The position numbers and the translations under genes are program-made. Source: Acidimicrobiia bacterium (GTDB lineage: Bacteria > Actinomycetota > Acidimicrobiia > Acidimicrobiales > Bin134). From it: a stretch of DNA of 64,000 nucleotides. Where the stretch lies: NCBI GenBank assembly GCA_022826705.1, contig JAJDUJ010000027.1:417880-481879 (forward strand), written 5' to 3'. Positions 59,734 to 64,000 of the stretch are shown in pieces. The notes beneath the pieces are model-generated. The model saw only the letters and a program-made list of their open reading frames with translations, was not told the origin of the DNA and searched no databases. Position 1 is the first letter of the stretch; each line of letters opens with the position of its first letter.

Positions 59734-61359
59734 ATGGCAGAGCTGACCATCGACACCGGTTCCATCGCCGAGGCCATCCGCCGCAACCTTGAGGGGTTCC
59801 AACCTGAGGTCGAATTGGCCCAGGTGGGGCGGATCACCGAAGTGGGCGACGGTATCGCCCGCATTTCCGGGCTGCCCGGCGCGGCGGTGAACGAGATGCT
59901 TGAGTTTGAGAACGGGACCATCGGCTTGGCCCTGAACTTGGACGAGGACTCCATTGGCGCCGTGGTGCTCGGCGAGGTGGACGAGATCGAAGAAGGCCAG
60001 GCGGTCCGCTCCACCGGCGACATCTTGTCGGTTCCAGTGGGCGACGCCCTTTTGGGACGGGTGGTGAACGCACTCGGCGAGCCGGTGGACGGCAAGGGAC
60101 CCGTCGTCGGCGCCGACACCCGCCGCATGGAGGTGCAGGCGCCCGGCATCACCGGCCGCAAGCCGGTGCATGAGCCCATTCAGACCGGCATCAAGGCAAT
60201 CGACTCGCTCATCCCCATCGGCCGGGGCCAGCGGGAGCTGATCATCGGCGACCGCAAGACGGGCAAGACCACGGTGGCCATGGACACCATCTTGAACCAG
60301 AAGGGTCAAGGGGTGAAGTGCGTATACGTGGCCATCGGCCAGAAGGCCTCCACTGTGGCCCAGGCGGTGGCCACTCTGGCCGAGCGGGGCGCCATGGAGT
60401 ACACGGTGGTGGTGGTGGCCCCCGCCTCCGATCCGGCCCCGTTCAAGTATCTGGCCCCCTACGCCGGCTGCGCCATGGGCCAGCACTGGATGGACAACGG
60501 CGGCCACGCGCTGGCGGTGTACGACGACCTCTCGAAGCAGGCCGAGGCCTACCGCCAGATGGCGCTGCTGCTGCGCCGCCCACCGGGACGGGAGGCCTAC
60601 CCCGGAGACGTGTTCTACCTGCACAGCCGGCTGCTGGAGCGGGCGGCCAAGCTGAGCGACGAGCGGGGGGCGGGGTCGCTGACCGCGCTGCCCATCATCG
60701 AGACCAAGGCCGGCGACGTGTCGGCCTACATCCCCACCAACGTGATCTCCATCACCGACGGCCAGATCTTCTTGCAGGACGACCTGTTCAAGTCGGGAGT
60801 GCGGCCCGCAGTGGACGTGGGCATCTCAGTGTCCCGAGTGGGATCGGCCGCCCAGATCAAGGCCATGAAAACCGCGGTGGGCACGCTCAAAGCCGACCTC
60901 CAGCAGTTCCGCGAGCTCGAGGCCTTCGCCGCCTTCGGCTCTGATCTGGACGCCGTGTCGCAGGCCCAGCTCGACCGGGGTTACCGCCTCACCGAGCTGC
61001 TCAAGCAGGGCATCCAGACACCCATGCCGGTGGAAGAGCAAGTCGTCTCGCTGTACGCCGGCACCCGGGGCTACCTGGACAATATCCCCGTCGAAGACGT
61101 GGCCCGCTTCGAGTCTGAGCTGCTGGAGTGGGTCCGGGCCCGCAATGCCGACCTGATGTCGGCGGTAGTGGACACCGGAGCGGCGGACGAAGAGGCCTTG
61201 GAGGCCGCGGTTTCGGCCTTTGCCGCCCAATTCGAGTCGTCGGCCGAGCCCGAGGGCGACGAGCCCGATGCCGAGGCGCAGGCCGAGGCAGCCTCCGGTG
61301 TGGTGGACGCCGACCACACGCTTCCCGAGACCGACATCCAGCGGCCCGAGGAAGACTGA
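59734..61359 (+). CDS. atpA: ATP synthase F1 subunit alpha
   Basis: The non-catalytic nucleotide-binding subunit. Walker A is GDRKTGKTT near residue 172, with [20 protein letters not shown] (key part [12 protein letters not shown]), [10 protein letters not shown] and [18 protein letters not shown]. 541 residues. The last 40 or so form an acidic, Ala/Glu-rich tail beyond the normal end, reminiscent in position of the mycobacterial alpha C-terminal extension that limits ATP hydrolysis, but different in charge. GAGGAG precedes ATG 59734. Confidence 0.97.
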   Translation: MAELTIDTGSIAEAIRRNLEGFQPEVELAQVGRITEVGDGIARISGLPGAAVNEMLEFENGTIGLALNLDEDSIGAVVLGEVDEIEEGQAVRSTGDILSVPVGDALLGRVVNALGEPVDGKGPVVGADTRRMEVQAPGITGRKPVHEPIQTGIKAIDSLIPIGRGQRELIIGDRKTGKTTVAMDTILNQKGQGVKCVYVAIGQKASTVAQAVATLAERGAMEYTVVVVAPASDPAPFKYLAPYAGCAMGQHWMDNGGHALAVYDDLSKQAEAYRQMALLLRRPPGREAYPGDVFYLHSRLLERAAKLSDERGAGSLTALPIIETKAGDVSAYIPTNVISITDGQIFLQDDLFKSGVRPAVDVGISVSRVGSAAQIKAMKTAVGTLKADLQQFRELEAFAAFGSDLDAVSQAQLDRGYRLTELLKQGIQTPMPVEEQVVSLYAGTRGYLDNIPVEDVARFESELLEWVRARNADLMSAVVDTGAADEEALEAAVSAFAAQFESSAEPEGDEPDAEAQAEAASGVVDADHTLPETDIQRPEED

Positions 61360-61363
61360 ATCT

Positions 61364-61425
61364 ATGCCGGGTGAGCACCAGCCTGCTGATCGCCTGGTGA
61401 CGAGACGCGGCCCGGGGGTTGGGTA

Positions 61426-61426
<1 letters not shown>
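61364..61426 (+). CDS. Echo leader ORF between atpA and atpG
   Basis: Twenty codons, MPGEHQPADRLVTRRGPGVG, starting 4 bases after the atpA stop. Its TAA overlaps the atpG ATG as TAATG. The start resembles the atpG N-terminus MPGGQERALRRRIS: Met-Pro-Gly identical, then a Gln and an Arg-rich stretch. Confidence 0.48.
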
Positions 61427-63838
<2,412 letters not shown>

Positions 63839-63840
63839 CC

Positions 63841-64000
63841 GTGGCGATGAACGTCGAGCTCGTCTCCCCCGAGGAGATCGTCTACACCGGCGAAGCCGAG
63901 ATGGTGGTGGCCCGCACCACCGACGGCGAGATCGCGTTCCAGCCCGGCCACGTGCCCTTCTTGGGAGTCCTGGTGCCCAGCGACGTGCGGGTGTACACCA
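63841..64000 (+). CDS. atpC: ATP synthase F1 subunit epsilon, N-terminal part (3' end outside window)
   Basis: Only the first 53 codons are present. The beta-barrel start is clear: NVELVSPEEIVYTGEAEMVV, then TTDGEIAFQPGHVPFLGVLVP, matching the conserved ELV(S/T)PE...G.....GH.P core. GTG 63841 is 2 bases after the atpD stop; ATG 63847 is the alternative start. The gene runs off the right edge. Confidence 0.95.
   Translation, partial: MAMNVELVSPEEIVYTGEAEMVVARTTDGEIAFQPGHVPFLGVLVPSDVRVYT

Noticed and set aside
59708-59746. Mini-ORF before atpA ([12 protein letters not shown]) as another echo ORF
   Set aside because: It overlaps atpA by 13 bases rather than at the start codon and does not resemble its N-terminus.

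Overview
The window is a high-GC, gene-dense chromosome segment from an actinobacterium, most likely class Acidimicrobiia. Clade markers are a WhiB regulator, a DUF3107 protein, a PdtaS-type histidine kinase, the SCO1664/DUF3090/MSMEG_4193 trio and a pupless Mrp without CPxC. The order argS-lysA-...-hom-thrC-X-rho-rpmE-prfA-prmC-sua5-...-wecA-atp matches, from established knowledge, the Mycobacterium tuberculosis Rv1292-Rv1311 block. The exact class is an inference.

Layout. 1-13.9 kb: housekeeping genes (3' end of gltX, tRNA-Gln, HAD phosphatase, cysteine desulfurase, Mrp, DUF3107, PdtaS-like kinase, WhiB, GDPD, CopC-CopD, lipid kinase, EtfBA, SCO1664/DUF3090/phosphatase trio, family-5 UDG). 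14-17.3 kb: an FrhB-like iron-sulfur flavoprotein and an NfeD-flotillin pair. 17.3-31.1 kb: an accessory transport and oxidation region. It holds a lipoprotein, a single polypeptide carrying all four Liv importer domains, a fused asymmetric ABC exporter, a membrane-anchored binding protein, an NTF2-like protein with a Baeyer-Villiger monooxygenase, a divergent Rieske oxygenase and a TetR regulator, with a palindromic candidate operator between the two oxygenases. 31-34 kb: unknown membrane protein, lipoprotein, serine esterase, tRNA-Arg. 34-37 kb: argS-lysA. 37-43.7 kb: an island between lysA and hom on the opposite strand, with a WXG100 protein, an FHA-containing EccC/EssC ATPase, a small acidic protein, a helical protein and an amidohydrolase. 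43.8-64 kb: hom-thrC-ApgM-like, rho-rpmE-prfA-prmC-sua5-Mo oxidoreductase-rpiB-glyA-wecA and the ATP synthase operon, cut in atpC.

The most unusual signal is at translation starts. At least eight genes (cysteine desulfurase, GDPD, TetR, hom, thrC, ApgM-like, atpG, atpD) are preceded by a mini-ORF of 11-22 codons whose stop codon overlaps the gene's start (TGATG, TAATG, ATGA, GTGA or TTGA). In several cases the first residues of the mini-ORF copy the N-terminus of the gene itself: MSDSS before hom, KYI..RG.AP before thrC, MKYVVC before the ApgM-like gene, MSEN before atpD. For hom the mini-ORF sits exactly where a leaderless transcript would begin. I call these echo leader ORFs; they suggest duplicated translation-initiation regions now working by termination-reinitiation. 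This is an inference from sequence and needs a genome-wide scan.

Other highlights: the ApgM-like protein occupies the thrB position and is a candidate homoserine kinase; many genes look leaderless (TANNNT followed 6-9 bases later by the start codon); the ATP synthase b subunit has a secreted N-terminal extension. No CRISPR array, insertion sequence or rRNA was seen. No stretch above 300 bases lacks a gene.
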